A stretch of DNA of 64,000 nucleotides from positions 1,302,001 through 1,366,000 of the forward strand of contig NZ_JACETV010000001.1 in the NCBI RefSeq assembly GCF_013912375.1. The letters run 5' to 3'. Shown here piece after piece: positions 9,082 through 17,890 of this stretch. Each line of letters starts with the position of its first letter. The first letter of the stretch is position 1. This DNA is from Emticicia sp. BO119. GTDB lineage: Bacteria; Bacteroidota; Bacteroidia; Cytophagales; Spirosomataceae. Below the pieces are notes generated by a model. That model was given only the letters and a program-made list of their open reading frames with translations, had not been told where the DNA came from and searched no databases. The position numbers and the translations under genes are program-made.

Positions 9082-10989
9082 ATGCTTACAATTAATAATT
9101 TATCCTTTTATTTTGGTGGAAGAGCCATCTTTGATGGAGCAAGCTTACAGATTAAACCCAAAGATAGAGTCGGGCTGATTGGTCTGAACGGGATGGGGAA
9201 ATCAACCCTGTTGAGACTGATTGTTGGAGAATACCAACCTGATGGCGGAAGTATCTCAAAATCTGGTGATACCACTATCGGTTTTTTGAATCAGGATTTA
9301 TTATCATACCAGACACAGGACTCTATTCTGGCTGTTGCTATGCAGGCCTTCGAGCGTGAAAACTTCCTGCAAATAGAAATCGATAAGGTACTTCATGAAA
9401 TGGAGGTAAATTATCGTGACGAACTGGTTGATAAATTAGGGCATCTGCAAGAGGAATTTGACCATCTGGGCGGCTACACCATTCAATCAAAAGCCGAAGA
9501 GATATTAGAAGGACTTGGCTTTAAGACTGAAGAATTACACAAACCGTTGAAAGAGTTTTCAGGTGGGTGGCGTATGCGTGTAATGTTGGCTAAATTGCTT
9601 TTGCAAAAACCATCGCTACTGCTACTCGACGAGCCTACCAACCACTTGGACTTACCGTCCATCCAATGGGTTGAAAAATATATTGTGAACTATGAAAACG
9701 CGGTGGTTGTAGTATCTCACGACCGTGAGTTCCTGGATAATGTTTGTAACACAACTGTTGAGGTAACACAGAATAAGCTCTGGTCATATCCGGGAAATTA
9801 TTCTTTCTTTGTAGAGGAGAAAGCGCTAAGAAGTGAGATTCAGAAGAGTGCTTTTGAAAACCAACAGGCACAGATTCGTCAGACCGAGCGTTTTATTGAG
9901 CGTTTTAAAGCTAAGGCTTCTAAATCTCGTCAGGTACAATCCCGTGTGAAGGCTTTGAATAAGCTGGATTTGATTGATGATGTGATTGATGCGAATGCAC
10001 GTGTGCACTTTAAATTTAAATTCAGTGTGAATCCTGGACGGAATGTAATGGCTCTGGAGCATGTGAATAAGGCTTATGGTGATAAGGTGATTCTGAAAGA
10101 TTCGACTATTAATATTGAGAGAGGGGATAAGATTGCATTGATTGGTGCTAATGGTAAGGGAAAATCTACCTTATTAAGAATTATTGCCGGAACTGAAAAT
10201 ATAAACGGAAACCGAAAATTAGGACATAATGTAAACTTCTCTTTCTTTGCGCAGCACCAGTTAGAGTCTTTACATATGGACGAAACCTTACTGGAAGAGT
10301 TGAAGTATGCTGATTCTGCCAAAACTGAACAGGAGTTGCGTCTGGTTTTAGGCTGTTTCTTGTTTCAGGGAGAGGATGTATTTAAAAAAATAAAGGTTCT
10401 GTCAGGAGGTGAGAAATCTCGTGTGGCATTGGCAAAAGTATTGATTTCAGAAGCGAACTTCCTGTTATTAGATGAGCCTACCAACCACTTAGATATGCAA
10501 TCGGTAAATATACTGATTCAGGCTTTAGACCAATATGAAGGCACTTATGTGGTTGTTTCCCATGACCGTCACTTTGTGAGTCAGGTTGCTAATAAAATCT
10601 GGTATATTGAAGATTATCAGATTAAAGAATATCCAGGTACTTATGATGAATATGAAACCTGGGTTGAGGAAAACAAAAATAATAAGCAGGCCGCACCAAT
10701 ACCACCCCCTGCACCTGTAAAGAAAGAAGAAAAACCTGCTCCATTAGTAGCGGTTAATACCAAAAATCAAAATGAGATTAAGAAACTGGAGCGTGAGATT
10801 GGAGAGGTTGAAGCAAAAATCACTGATTTAGAAAATAAAAAGGCGCTTTTAGAGGAGAAGCTGGCTGACCCGACAATTTTTGGAGATAGTGCTACTTTGC
10901 AAAAAACAAATAGCGATTACGAACAAACCAAGGCCGAATTAATAAAAATGAATGAGGTTTGGGAAAATAAAATGATGGAAATTGCCTAA
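9082..10989 (+). CDS. ABC-F family ATPase (Uup/YdiF type)
   Basis: A 635-residue soluble protein with two ABC ATPase domains and no membrane segments. Walker A motifs are GLNGMGKST (about residues 34-42) and GANGKGKST (about 354-362); signatures FSGGWRMRV and LSGGEKSRV precede LLLLDEPTNHLD and LLLDEPTNHLD. The linker (about 245-300) is basic, as expected for the ABC-F P-site interaction motif. The tail, after a Pro-rich hinge, is a coiled coil (NEIKKLEREIGEVEAKITDLE onward) typical of Uup/YdiF. Such proteins act on the ribosome, for translation rescue or factor-like functions; some give antibiotic protection, but nothing here points to resistance. It ends at a strong terminator. Confidence 0.92.
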   Translation: MLTINNLSFYFGGRAIFDGASLQIKPKDRVGLIGLNGMGKSTLLRLIVGEYQPDGGSISKSGDTTIGFLNQDLLSYQTQDSILAVAMQAFERENFLQIEIDKVLHEMEVNYRDELVDKLGHLQEEFDHLGGYTIQSKAEEILEGLGFKTEELHKPLKEFSGGWRMRVMLAKLLLQKPSLLLLDEPTNHLDLPSIQWVEKYIVNYENAVVVVSHDREFLDNVCNTTVEVTQNKLWSYPGNYSFFVEEKALRSEIQKSAFENQQAQIRQTERFIERFKAKASKSRQVQSRVKALNKLDLIDDVIDANARVHFKFKFSVNPGRNVMALEHVNKAYGDKVILKDSTINIERGDKIALIGANGKGKSTLLRIIAGTENINGNRKLGHNVNFSFFAQHQLESLHMDETLLEELKYADSAKTEQELRLVLGCFLFQGEDVFKKIKVLSGGEKSRVALAKVLISEANFLLLDEPTNHLDMQSVNILIQALDQYEGTYVVVSHDRHFVSQVANKIWYIEDYQIKEYPGTYDEYETWVEENKNNKQAAPIPPPAPVKKEEKPAPLVAVNTKNQNEIKKLEREIGEVEAKITDLENKKALLEEKLADPTIFGDSATLQKTNSDYEQTKAELIKMNEVWENKMMEIA

Positions 10990-10993
10990 AAAT

Positions 10994-11034
10994 AAAGCCC
11001 CATTTTTCTGATCAGGAGAAATGGGGCTTTTAAA
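10994..11034. terminator. Bidirectional Rho-independent terminator
   Basis: AAAGCCCCAT (10994-11003) pairs perfectly with ATGGGGCTTT (11021-11030) and is followed by T residues on the plus strand and preceded by A residues, so it can stop both the ABC-F transcript and the convergent lipoprotein gene. Confidence 0.88.
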
Positions 11035-11036
11035 TT

Positions 11037-11765
11037 TTATTGCTTCTTCCATCTGAAAACCTCTTTGCCAGCTTTACCCATTATTCCATCATCCTCCCAG
11101 ATAAAATCATAAAATACAATTTCATCACCTGCAAATTTGTAGCCGTAGGTCTTTGTTTTGTCGCTATCCTTTTTGCCAAAATCTATTAAATCAATATTTG
11201 TTTGAGTTGTTATATAATCTGCCCAGACTCTATAGGTTTCATATCCCTCCATGCCAAGGAGTTGATTATCTGATCGTAGCTCGATTGTTTTTCCATTGGA
11301 ATTGTATTTCCCTATCCAGAATTTTTTCTCTATAAAACCAACCGTATTAACCTTTTTAAAACTTGTGTTTTCTAATTTTAAAGTTGATTCATCAACATTT
11401 CCAGAATATTCTGGCGTCGGTTTCTCTTCATAGATATTAAACAGCTCAAGTCTATCGCCTTTTTTCACTCTAAATGCCGAGCCTTCGTGGAAATTCCAGA
11501 CCATATTAGCTGTATCAGCAGTCGTGTTAAATGATACCATCACTGTATCGGCATATATTTTCGCTTTCAAGGGGGATTTCGTTTGCTCGAGTGTCTCCAA
11601 ATAACGTGCATTTACCCAGATAGTATTTCCTAAATCAGATTTACTGACATGAGCAATCGAAATAGTAGCTGATGAGTCAGGGATTTCATTCTCTGATTTA
11701 GATGACTCTTTGGTACAAGATAAAGTGCCAAAGCCTAAAGTTAAAAGAATAAGGATTTTTTTCAT
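11037..11765 (-). CDS. Uncharacterised lipoprotein
   Basis: A 242-residue protein with a lipoprotein signal peptide: a hydrophobic stretch followed by T-L-S-C-T, so Cys17 is the probable lipidated residue. The mature part begins Ser/Glu-rich and continues as mixed beta/alpha sequence without a family I recognise. The region around MVWNFHEGSAFRVKKGDRLELF and the ending YDFIWEDDGIMGKAGKEVFRWKKQ suggest a beta-barrel-type lipocalin fold, which is only a guess. It may be cotranscribed with the MBL-fold gene 23 bp upstream. Confidence 0.75.
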   Translation of the reverse strand: MKKILILLTLGFGTLSCTKESSKSENEIPDSSATISIAHVSKSDLGNTIWVNARYLETLEQTKSPLKAKIYADTVMVSFNTTADTANMVWNFHEGSAFRVKKGDRLELFNIYEEKPTPEYSGNVDESTLKLENTSFKKVNTVGFIEKKFWIGKYNSNGKTIELRSDNQLLGMEGYETYRVWADYITTQTNIDLIDFGKKDSDKTKTYGYKFAGDEIVFYDFIWEDDGIMGKAGKEVFRWKKQ

Positions 11766-11788
11766 TCTTTATAATTGTGAGGTAATAT

Positions 11789-12631
11789 TTATTTAATAAT
11801 TTCAATTCTTTCCCCTAATCGTAAAACTCTATAAGGCGTGCCGTACTCATCTGCCTGGGCTACAAAGTTTTCCGGGTCTTCTGTATTAAACTCAAATAAG
11901 TGATAATGATGGGGGATAACCAATTTTGCTTCAATCTCTTTGCCTAACCTCGCCGCTTCTTCAAAATTTAGATTTCCTGCTACTTTGCGTTCAGGTTTAT
12001 TGCCGTTGATTGGTAAAAAAGCAATGTCTACTTTAAATGGCTTTAAGATTTCTACCATACCTTCATACCATAGAGTATCACCTGAATGATAAACTTTGTA
12101 TGAGCCAAATTCGGCTATAAAACCCATATATTTCAATTTCCCAGCTTCATCTCTTTCCATTTCATTGTGTGCCGCCGGAACTCCATAAAGCTTGAAAGGG
12201 TAAACTTCAATATGCTCATTATCATTCAGGCATACAAGAAAATCTTCATTACATTTAAGTCTCTCTGCCACAAATTTCCGGTTAGCTTCTGGAATTACCA
12301 TTATAATAGTAGGATTTCTGTCGAAAATCGGTAGCAGGGTGTCAGCATCTAAATGGTCGGTATGATTGTGTGATGAGGTCACCACATCAATCATATCTAA
12401 TTCATTGGGGGCTATCACCAACTCGCTTATGCGTATGTGCGGTTTATCGGTATTGGCATATTTTTTTGTCAACGCATCTGAGAGATATGGGTCAAAAAGC
12501 AAGTGTTTGCCATTGTATTGAATTAAAAATCCGCTTTGACCTAACCACCAGACTCTGAAACCTTCGGTCTGATGAATAGAACTTCTGATGTCATTTAATA
12601 GTTGCTGGTCTTTCTGAAAAGCTTGAATCAT
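11789..12631 (-). CDS. MBL-fold metallohydrolase (UlaG-like)
   Basis: A 280-residue cytoplasmic metallo-beta-lactamase-fold hydrolase. The zinc motif H-N-H-T-D-H (His88, His90, Asp92, His93) is intact, and later ligands appear in the VYHSGDTLWYEGM, FLPINGN and VIPHHYHLFEFNTEDPENF segments, as in UlaG/RNase-Z-like hydrolases. The latter motif resembles L-ascorbate-6-phosphate lactonase relatives and NAPE-PLD-like proteins; the substrate is not determinable. The class A beta-lactamase-like gene ends 5 bp before this start, so the two share a transcript. Confidence 0.88.
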   Translation of the reverse strand: MIQAFQKDQQLLNDIRSSIHQTEGFRVWWLGQSGFLIQYNGKHLLFDPYLSDALTKKYANTDKPHIRISELVIAPNELDMIDVVTSSHNHTDHLDADTLLPIFDRNPTIIMVIPEANRKFVAERLKCNEDFLVCLNDNEHIEVYPFKLYGVPAAHNEMERDEAGKLKYMGFIAEFGSYKVYHSGDTLWYEGMVEILKPFKVDIAFLPINGNKPERKVAGNLNFEEAARLGKEIEAKLVIPHHYHLFEFNTEDPENFVAQADEYGTPYRVLRLGERIEIIK

Positions 12632-12636
12632 AGTCT

Positions 12637-13554
12637 TTAAAGTTTTTCGTATCCTTCAACAGGTTTCCAGTCAGATTTTGGTTCAAAATGATGCCATAAT
12701 AAAGCACTTACCTTGCGTAACAATTCATAACCTTCATTTTCCCGCACCCAGGATTCATCTTTCTGGTTTTTAGTTATTATACTATACACATATTCGCCAC
12801 GAGGCGCATGCACTAATACTGTTTCAGAACGAGAACGATTGACCGCTCCATTTTTAGTAGCTACTTTCACATTTTCAGGTATTTGAGAAAGTCCTTCCTG
12901 GTCCCAGAACTGCCGGCCAAGGTTACGATACATTCGATCCGAATAAGCTCGTGAAATAATTTTCCCCTGTCTTATCATAGTTAACAAATTCGCCATTTCT
13001 CTCGGAGAGGTTTGCCCCCAGCCATATTTAGTTCGATTTACCTCTCTGCCAGGTGTTCTTGAATTCATTCTTGTATTCTGAAACCCAAGAGAATCTAATA
13101 TGGTGTTGATTCGCGTGCCACCACCAGATAAAGCCTGTAACCAAAGGCTACCAGTGTTATCACTGACGGTACACATAAGCATCATTACATAGCTTAGAGG
13201 AATTCTGGTACTGTCTTTCAGAGAACCTACAATGCCATCATCATAGTGTAAAGAATCTCTGTAAACTAATTCTTGTTCATACTTTAATGCTCCCTGCCTT
13301 ATTTTATCAAACGTACCAATCATAATTGGTATTTTAATCATACTGGCAGTGGGAAAAACCGTATCGGCATTGATAGCTACAAATTTATTGGTTTTCAGAT
13401 TACGGACATAAATACCCACATCTCCGTTAAAACCTTTTAGAACCTCCTGAAGTTTAGTTTTGAGTTTCAGGTCTTCTTTTAAATTCTGAGAAAAAGTAAA
13501 AGAAGGAGTACTGAGAATAATTAATAAGCTAATGAAGTGTAGTTTTTTTTTCAT
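12637..13554 (-). CDS. Class A beta-lactamase-fold serine hydrolase
   Basis: A 305-residue protein with a signal peptide ending near F-S-Q. Penicillin-recognising motifs appear in order: Ser71-Met-Ile-Lys74 (SxxK), Ser131-Asp-Asn133 (SDN) and Lys234-Asn-Gly236 in the KTG position. The omega-loop Glu of true class A beta-lactamases (ExxLN) is not recognisable; the corresponding stretch reads GREVNRTK. The KNG variant and missing Glu make an ordinary beta-lactamase unlikely; a peptidoglycan- or peptide-directed hydrolase is as plausible. It sits immediately upstream of the MBL-fold hydrolase. Confidence 0.85.
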   Translation of the reverse strand: MKKKLHFISLLIILSTPSFTFSQNLKEDLKLKTKLQEVLKGFNGDVGIYVRNLKTNKFVAINADTVFPTASMIKIPIMIGTFDKIRQGALKYEQELVYRDSLHYDDGIVGSLKDSTRIPLSYVMMLMCTVSDNTGSLWLQALSGGGTRINTILDSLGFQNTRMNSRTPGREVNRTKYGWGQTSPREMANLLTMIRQGKIISRAYSDRMYRNLGRQFWDQEGLSQIPENVKVATKNGAVNRSRSETVLVHAPRGEYVYSIITKNQKDESWVRENEGYELLRKVSALLWHHFEPKSDWKPVEGYEKL

Positions 13555-13644
13555 AGGGGTATAGTAAAGCCACGAATATAGGAAATTTTCCGTGGCTTTG
13601 GTAATACAGTTGTATGGATATTCTTTTTTTAGTCACAAACATAT

Positions 13645-14130
13645 TTAAGGTTTTATCTTGGCTTCATACACCTGTTTTTCCTTTGGTGTAATATCGGCCA
13701 GCATGTATATATCTTGATTCGTTATTTTCATTTCATCAAGTGCATCTACCATATTTTTATAATTTGAGTCATCTGAGGGTTTGATGATAACTGTAAAGTT
13801 TTCGATTATTTTTGCTTCTTTTCTTTTTTGAAATATCAGTTTTCGTAGCTCCAGACCGTAATTTATTTCGCTAAGTAGACTTATATTAAGTGCATCAGCG
13901 TTTTTCTGATGCCAGAAAATTTTATCATCCTTTCCGAGAATAAGCGTTAGTGTATTACTTTCTTTCATGATTGGCGGCTTGCCATTCTTATCAGGCATAT
14001 TCAGCTTCATGATAAATGGTTTACTAAAGACGGTCGTAAACATGAAGAAAGTAATCAACAAGAAGCCCAAATCAACCATAGGGGTCATGTCTACCCGTGC
14101 TACACGGGAGTTTGTAGTAATTTCTGCCAT
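13645..14130 (-). CDS. exbD: ExbD/TolR-type biopolymer transport protein, copy 1
   Basis: A 161-residue protein with the ExbD layout: a short cytosolic N-terminus, R-V-D-M-T-P-M-V-D-L-G-F, one membrane helix (about residues 18-36) carrying the proton-path Asp20, and a periplasmic domain starting KLNMPDKNG. ExbD works with ExbB and TonB to energise outer-membrane receptors. It lies 97 bp downstream of a paralogue with the same layout. No exbB or tonB is visible. Its upstream region is shared with the paralogue, including a dyad, which points to duplication of the whole transcription unit. Confidence 0.9.
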   Translation of the reverse strand: MAEITTNSRVARVDMTPMVDLGFLLITFFMFTTVFSKPFIMKLNMPDKNGKPPIMKESNTLTLILGKDDKIFWHQKNADALNISLLSEINYGLELRKLIFQKRKEAKIIENFTVIIKPSDDSNYKNMVDALDEMKITNQDIYMLADITPKEKQVYEAKIKP

Positions 14131-14163
14131 TTTTGTAAGAGTTTAAATTGAACGAAAGTTGAT

Positions 14164-14183
14164 ATTTAGATATGTGTCTAAAT
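14164..14183 (-). promoter_or_regulatory. Conserved dyad upstream of exbD copy 1
   Basis: ATTTAGA-N6-TCTAAAT, a perfect 7-bp inverted repeat, lies 33 bases upstream of the start codon. The same dyad with the same 6-bp spacing precedes the second exbD copy, so it is a candidate operator or 5' UTR hairpin. Confidence 0.45.
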
Positions 14184-14227
14184 AATATATTAATTGCTTA
14201 AATAGATTTTATTTTTGAGATTAACAA

Positions 14228-14722
14228 TTAAAACTTTAGCTTGTCCTCATATACTTGCTGTACATTAGATGGAATATCAGCTAATACATATCTATCTTGT
14301 TTTGTAATTGTCATTTCATCTAATGCATCCACTAAATTCTTATAATTTGACGCGTCAGTAGCATAAACAATAACTTTAAATCGGTATTCATCTGGTGCTT
14401 CCTTTCTCCTTTGAAGAATTAATTTCCTCAATGCCAAACCATAGCTTATTTCTTTAAAATTTTCAGAGTTTAATTTTGCTTCATTATCATACCAAAAAAC
14501 TCTATTGTCTTTTCCAAGAACCAGATGCAAAAACGGATTATGGAGGAAACAACCAATAACCTCGTGACCTGAACTTCTATTCGAAGGCATATTCAGTTTC
14601 ATCATGTTTGGTTTAGCAAGATAACTGCTAATCATAAATGAAATGATAAGCAGAAACCCTAAATCAACCATAGGTGTCATATCTATGCGAGGCGTATCAT
14701 TATTAGAATAAATTTTAGTCAT
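14228..14722 (-). CDS. exbD: ExbD/TolR-type biopolymer transport protein, copy 2
   Basis: A 164-residue paralogue of the downstream gene: R-I-D-M-T-P-M-V-D-L-G-F, membrane Asp20, the AKPNMMKLNMP entry to the periplasmic domain, and shared C-terminal segments ISYGLALRKLI, SNYKNLVDALDEM and QVYEDKLKF. It differs by an insert of about four residues around SGHEVIGCFLHNPF, including a Cys absent from copy 1. Two ExbD copies are common in Bacteroidota exb/tol operons, but those include exbB; here the pair stands alone with separate leaders. Confidence 0.9.
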   Translation of the reverse strand: MTKIYSNNDTPRIDMTPMVDLGFLLIISFMISSYLAKPNMMKLNMPSNRSSGHEVIGCFLHNPFLHLVLGKDNRVFWYDNEAKLNSENFKEISYGLALRKLILQRRKEAPDEYRFKVIVYATDASNYKNLVDALDEMTITKQDRYVLADIPSNVQQVYEDKLKF

Positions 14723-14753
14723 TTTTGTAAGAGTTTATTTGAACTAAAATTAA

Positions 14754-14773
14754 TATTTAGAAATATGTCTAAA
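14754..14773 (-). promoter_or_regulatory. Conserved dyad upstream of exbD copy 2
   Basis: ATTTAGA-N6-TCTAAAT, 31 bases upstream of the start codon, matches the dyad in front of copy 1. The flanking 50 bases (TTTTTGTAAGAGTTTA and what follows) are also similar in both places. Confidence 0.45.
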
Positions 14774-14894
14774 TATCTAAATAAAATTTTACTTAACAAA
14801 TAAATTTGGGAAAATTTTTTATTGCGGTGCCAACCGAGCGACGGTTGCCGCCCGTTTGCAGCATTATAGAATTTGTAAAACTTCGAGATTATAA

Positions 14895-15536
14895 TTAAGA
14901 AGCAAATGCCTGCATTTTTTCAGACACTAAAATTTCTTTTCCTTTAATCCCTTTTTGAGCCAGGTCAAGCATAGCATTAGCAACAGTCTCTCCCTTAATC
15001 GGTTTATATTTATCTGGAATCAGGAAATCAAAAGTTTTCATAAGAATAGTAGCAAAACCTTCACCAGAACGTGATTCTGTACGCTCGCCTAAAAGTAGTG
15101 AGGGACGGAAGATAATTAAGGCAGGGAAATGTAAATCACTGAGGGCTTTTTCGATTTCACCCTTTACCCGATTATAATAAAATACTGACTTCTCATCTGC
15201 CCCCATAGCCGTAACAATAAGATATTGCTTGGCCCTGTTTTGCAAAGCAGCTTTAGCTATTTCAAGCGGGTAGGTAAAATCAACTTTATAGAATGCTTCT
15301 TTTGAACCCGCTTGCTTCATTGTAGTGCCCAGACAACAGAATATATCATCTGCCACAACCAATGACTTATCGAAATTATTAAAATCTATGATAATCTGTT
15401 CAAGTTTGGGGTGTTGAAAATCCAGAGGTTTCCGAACTAAAACCTTCACTACTGAATATGTAGCATAATTCAATATTTTTTGCGTAAGCTGTAGGCCAAT
15501 CAATCCGCTGGCACCAACTATTAATGCAGTCTTCAT
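14895..15536 (-). CDS. NAD(P)-binding Rossmann protein, atypical SDR
   Basis: A 213-residue protein beginning MKTALIVGASGLIG, with the glycine-rich NAD(P)-binding loop at residues 8-14. CCLGTTMKQAGSKEAFYKVD, YLIVTAMGAD, FYNRVKGEIEKAL and LIIFRPSLLLGER are the pattern of the HTATIP2/YbjT-like atypical short-chain dehydrogenases. The substrate is unknown. I chose this Met because a 16-residue longer form would overlap the upstream gene and the family starts directly at the strand-loop motif. It lies 22 bp downstream of the T9SS plug gene. Confidence 0.85.
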   Translation of the reverse strand: MKTALIVGASGLIGLQLTQKILNYATYSVVKVLVRKPLDFQHPKLEQIIIDFNNFDKSLVVADDIFCCLGTTMKQAGSKEAFYKVDFTYPLEIAKAALQNRAKQYLIVTAMGADEKSVFYYNRVKGEIEKALSDLHFPALIIFRPSLLLGERTESRSGEGFATILMKTFDFLIPDKYKPIKGETVANAMLDLAQKGIKGKEILVSEKMQAFAS

Positions 15537-15558
15537 AGCATGAATATTAGAATAAAGA

Positions 15559-16842
15559 TTATCTCCGTTTATTGAAATCGACAACTCTATAACTTATCAG
15601 TTTTTCTGAACGGGCAGTTACTGGTTTATGGTATATAAATATTTCGTAAGTATTTTCTGTTTCAGCAAAATTTCCTTCAAAAGCTACCTCATCTGGTTTA
15701 TTATCTTTCATTAATACAAAATCGTAATTATACACCCCTTGTTTCAGTTGAATCGTAGCCGTGTAACCCCCAAAATTATTATCATAAGCCATTTCATTGA
15801 GTTTATCAAGATGCCAGTTATTAAAACTGCCATTTACATATACTTTTTCATCAGGGTTCAACTCTTCACTTTTCAGGCCAAAAGTCATAAAAATATAATC
15901 GGCTTCGGTCTCAGCCTTATTCCCTTCACGATTATCAATGACATACATTCCATCAAAATCATTTGACTCAATATAAGCGGTTTCGCTCCTGTCTCTTTGT
16001 GGAGAAACCCACATATCATCTTCCTTCCCTCTTAGAATTTTATCGATAAAAAGCCCTCGGTTATATGTACTTCGCGAATCAAAGAAACGGTACTCGTTTG
16101 CTCCGGGAAAGACATTTTCATCATCAAAAAAACGAAAATCTAATTGATTGGTCGAATTATTGATACTAAATGGCTTTAAGTTTTTTACAACTTTATCCCA
16201 ACGGTAGTTCTGTCGTATGATAATTTTAAATTCATCACGCGGAGACATAACTCTATACGCCCCATAGTTTACTTGTAAGTCAATCTGCTGATGGGTTTTA
16301 TATTTGGCAGGATTCTGTGCCTGACGTACCGTTGCCATTGAACTAACACCATTTTCATACACCATAAACCTATGGGAAAGAATAATATCATCTCGACGGC
16401 GATCTCTCCAGACTACAACCAAATAATTGCCAGAAAGCAACATTTTTGGCAATTCAATCTTGTAATGATAAAAAGGTACTTTGGTATTTTGTGAAACCTG
16501 ATAATCATTAATAATGAGGTCGTTGTATTCGGGCATATATTCAATTTCTGAAAGCACTGATTGCTTCCAATCCATACCACAATGCAGAATTTTCACGTGA
16601 AATTGCTGGTAAGCAGCATTTAATTCATCAAATTCAAGCCACAAATTATTATTATCATTCAATTGAACAACGGGTGGATTCAGACTTTTGGCAGGGTCAG
16701 ATGCATTCCCGAGTAATGGATACAACTGTACAGATTTTATATTTGGCTCATAAGTGGCATCTTCAAACCGAAGCTGCTTGGTGGTTTGAGCAGAAAGCCA
16801 ATGTAAAGGGAATAGAAAAATAATTAAAAGGATTTTCTTCAT
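15559..16842 (-). CDS. Type IX secretion system plug protein (DUF5103)
   Basis: A 427-residue exported protein with a signal peptide ending L-S-A-Q. The N-terminal RFEDATYEPNIKSVQLYP, LHCGMDWKQS, VPFYHYKIELPKM, GNYLVVVWRD and FMVYENGV blocks are the DUF5103 pattern. A member of this family was identified as the Plug protein that occupies the SprA translocon in the type IX secretion system; that role is from published work on the family, not from this sequence. A C-terminal region near KVYVNGSFNNWHL looks like an immunoglobulin-like/CBM48 module. Length is as expected. Confidence 0.88.
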   Translation of the reverse strand: MKKILLIIFLFPLHWLSAQTTKQLRFEDATYEPNIKSVQLYPLLGNASDPAKSLNPPVVQLNDNNNLWLEFDELNAAYQQFHVKILHCGMDWKQSVLSEIEYMPEYNDLIINDYQVSQNTKVPFYHYKIELPKMLLSGNYLVVVWRDRRRDDIILSHRFMVYENGVSSMATVRQAQNPAKYKTHQQIDLQVNYGAYRVMSPRDEFKIIIRQNYRWDKVVKNLKPFSINNSTNQLDFRFFDDENVFPGANEYRFFDSRSTYNRGLFIDKILRGKEDDMWVSPQRDRSETAYIESNDFDGMYVIDNREGNKAETEADYIFMTFGLKSEELNPDEKVYVNGSFNNWHLDKLNEMAYDNNFGGYTATIQLKQGVYNYDFVLMKDNKPDEVAFEGNFAETENTYEIFIYHKPVTARSEKLISYRVVDFNKRR

Positions 16843-17049
16843 ATCAGTCTTGAACTGTTTTTGAATTGTCTTGGAACTATGATTTACCTGATTAAATGAT
16901 TTTAATGATAAATTATTGTCTATTATCTTTAATGAAGTGATAGTATAGGAGATAATGGTTGCGTGAATTGTTCAATTATATCTCAATAATTAGTTAATCA
17001 GCGAAATCCTTTAATCAGGTAACTCACAGTTCAGGATAGGTCATTTATC

Positions 17050-17715
17050 TTACAATATCTGCCCATCCTGCATTACCAATTTTCTATCCGACATATCGGC
17101 CAGATGCTCATTATGGGTAATAATGACAAAAGTCTGATTCAATTTCTTTCTCAATTCAAAAAATAAATGATGTAATTCCTCAGCGTTTTTGGAGTCAAGA
17201 TTACCACTTGGTTCATCGGCAAAGACAACTGCCGGAGAATTAATCAAAGCTCTGGCCACAGCCACACGTTGTTGTTCGCCCCCCGATAATTCGGAAGGAA
17301 AATGCTTTGTTCTTTCACCTAAACCTAATAAAGTTAATAATTCAGTGGCGCGTTTTTCCACTGCTTCTTTATCTTTTCCATTGGTGCGGCTCTGCTGAAT
17401 CCATGCCGGAATGCACACATTTTCTAAAGCTGTAAATTCTGGCATCAGGTTGTGAAACTGAAAAATAAAGCTGATTTTTTCGTTGCGAAAGCGAGCTAAT
17501 TCTTTGTCTTTCAACGAACTATAATTTACACTACCCAATAATACTTCTCCCGAATCAGCTTTGTCAAGTGTCCCTAATATATGTAGAAGTGTAGTTTTTC
17601 CCGCACCAGATGCCCCTACAATGGATACAATTTCACCCTGATTTATTGTGAGATCAATACCTCTTAATACTTGCAGATTTCCGTAGCTTTTGCGTATATT
17701 TTTTGCTTGTAACAT
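17050..17715 (-). CDS. lolD: ABC transporter ATP-binding protein, LolD-like
   Basis: A 221-residue ATPase: Walker [14 protein letters not shown]-loop [16 protein letters not shown], signature [15 protein letters not shown], Walker [13 protein letters not shown] and the switch His in [10 protein letters not shown]. The Q-loop-to-signature spacing and H-N-L-M-P-E-F-T are those of LolD/MacB-type ATPases that partner FtsX-fold permeases for lipoprotein release. No permease is adjacent; a LolE-type permease is encoded at 56926-58131 and could be the partner, as Bacteroidota often separate the two genes. Confidence 0.9.
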   Translation of the reverse strand: MLQAKNIRKSYGNLQVLRGIDLTINQGEIVSIVGASGAGKTTLLHILGTLDKADSGEVLLGSVNYSSLKDKELARFRNEKISFIFQFHNLMPEFTALENVCIPAWIQQSRTNGKDKEAVEKRATELLTLLGLGERTKHFPSELSGGEQQRVAVARALINSPAVVFADEPSGNLDSKNAEELHHLFFELRKKLNQTFVIITHNEHLADMSDRKLVMQDGQIL

Positions 17716-17890
17716 ATCATTTTTTTAGTGATTCCTTAGAATCTTCTAACCTTTTCTATGAATTTCAATATTCCTCTAACTATTTGAAAAATCGTTAACC
17801 ATCATTTAGCAAAGTAAGTGATATTTGATTGATAATTAATAATTGTTCACTAAATTAGCGCAAATTTTATAACCTCTAAAATCACTTTAC

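Noticed and set aside
9082-10989. Antibiotic-protection ABC-F
   Set aside because: The long C-terminal coiled coil and alpha-linker composition fit housekeeping Uup/YdiF-type proteins, with no resistance context.
12637-13554. Antibiotic-resistance beta-lactamase
   Set aside because: SxxK and SDN are present but KTG is KNG and the omega-loop Glu is not recognisable; no resistance context.
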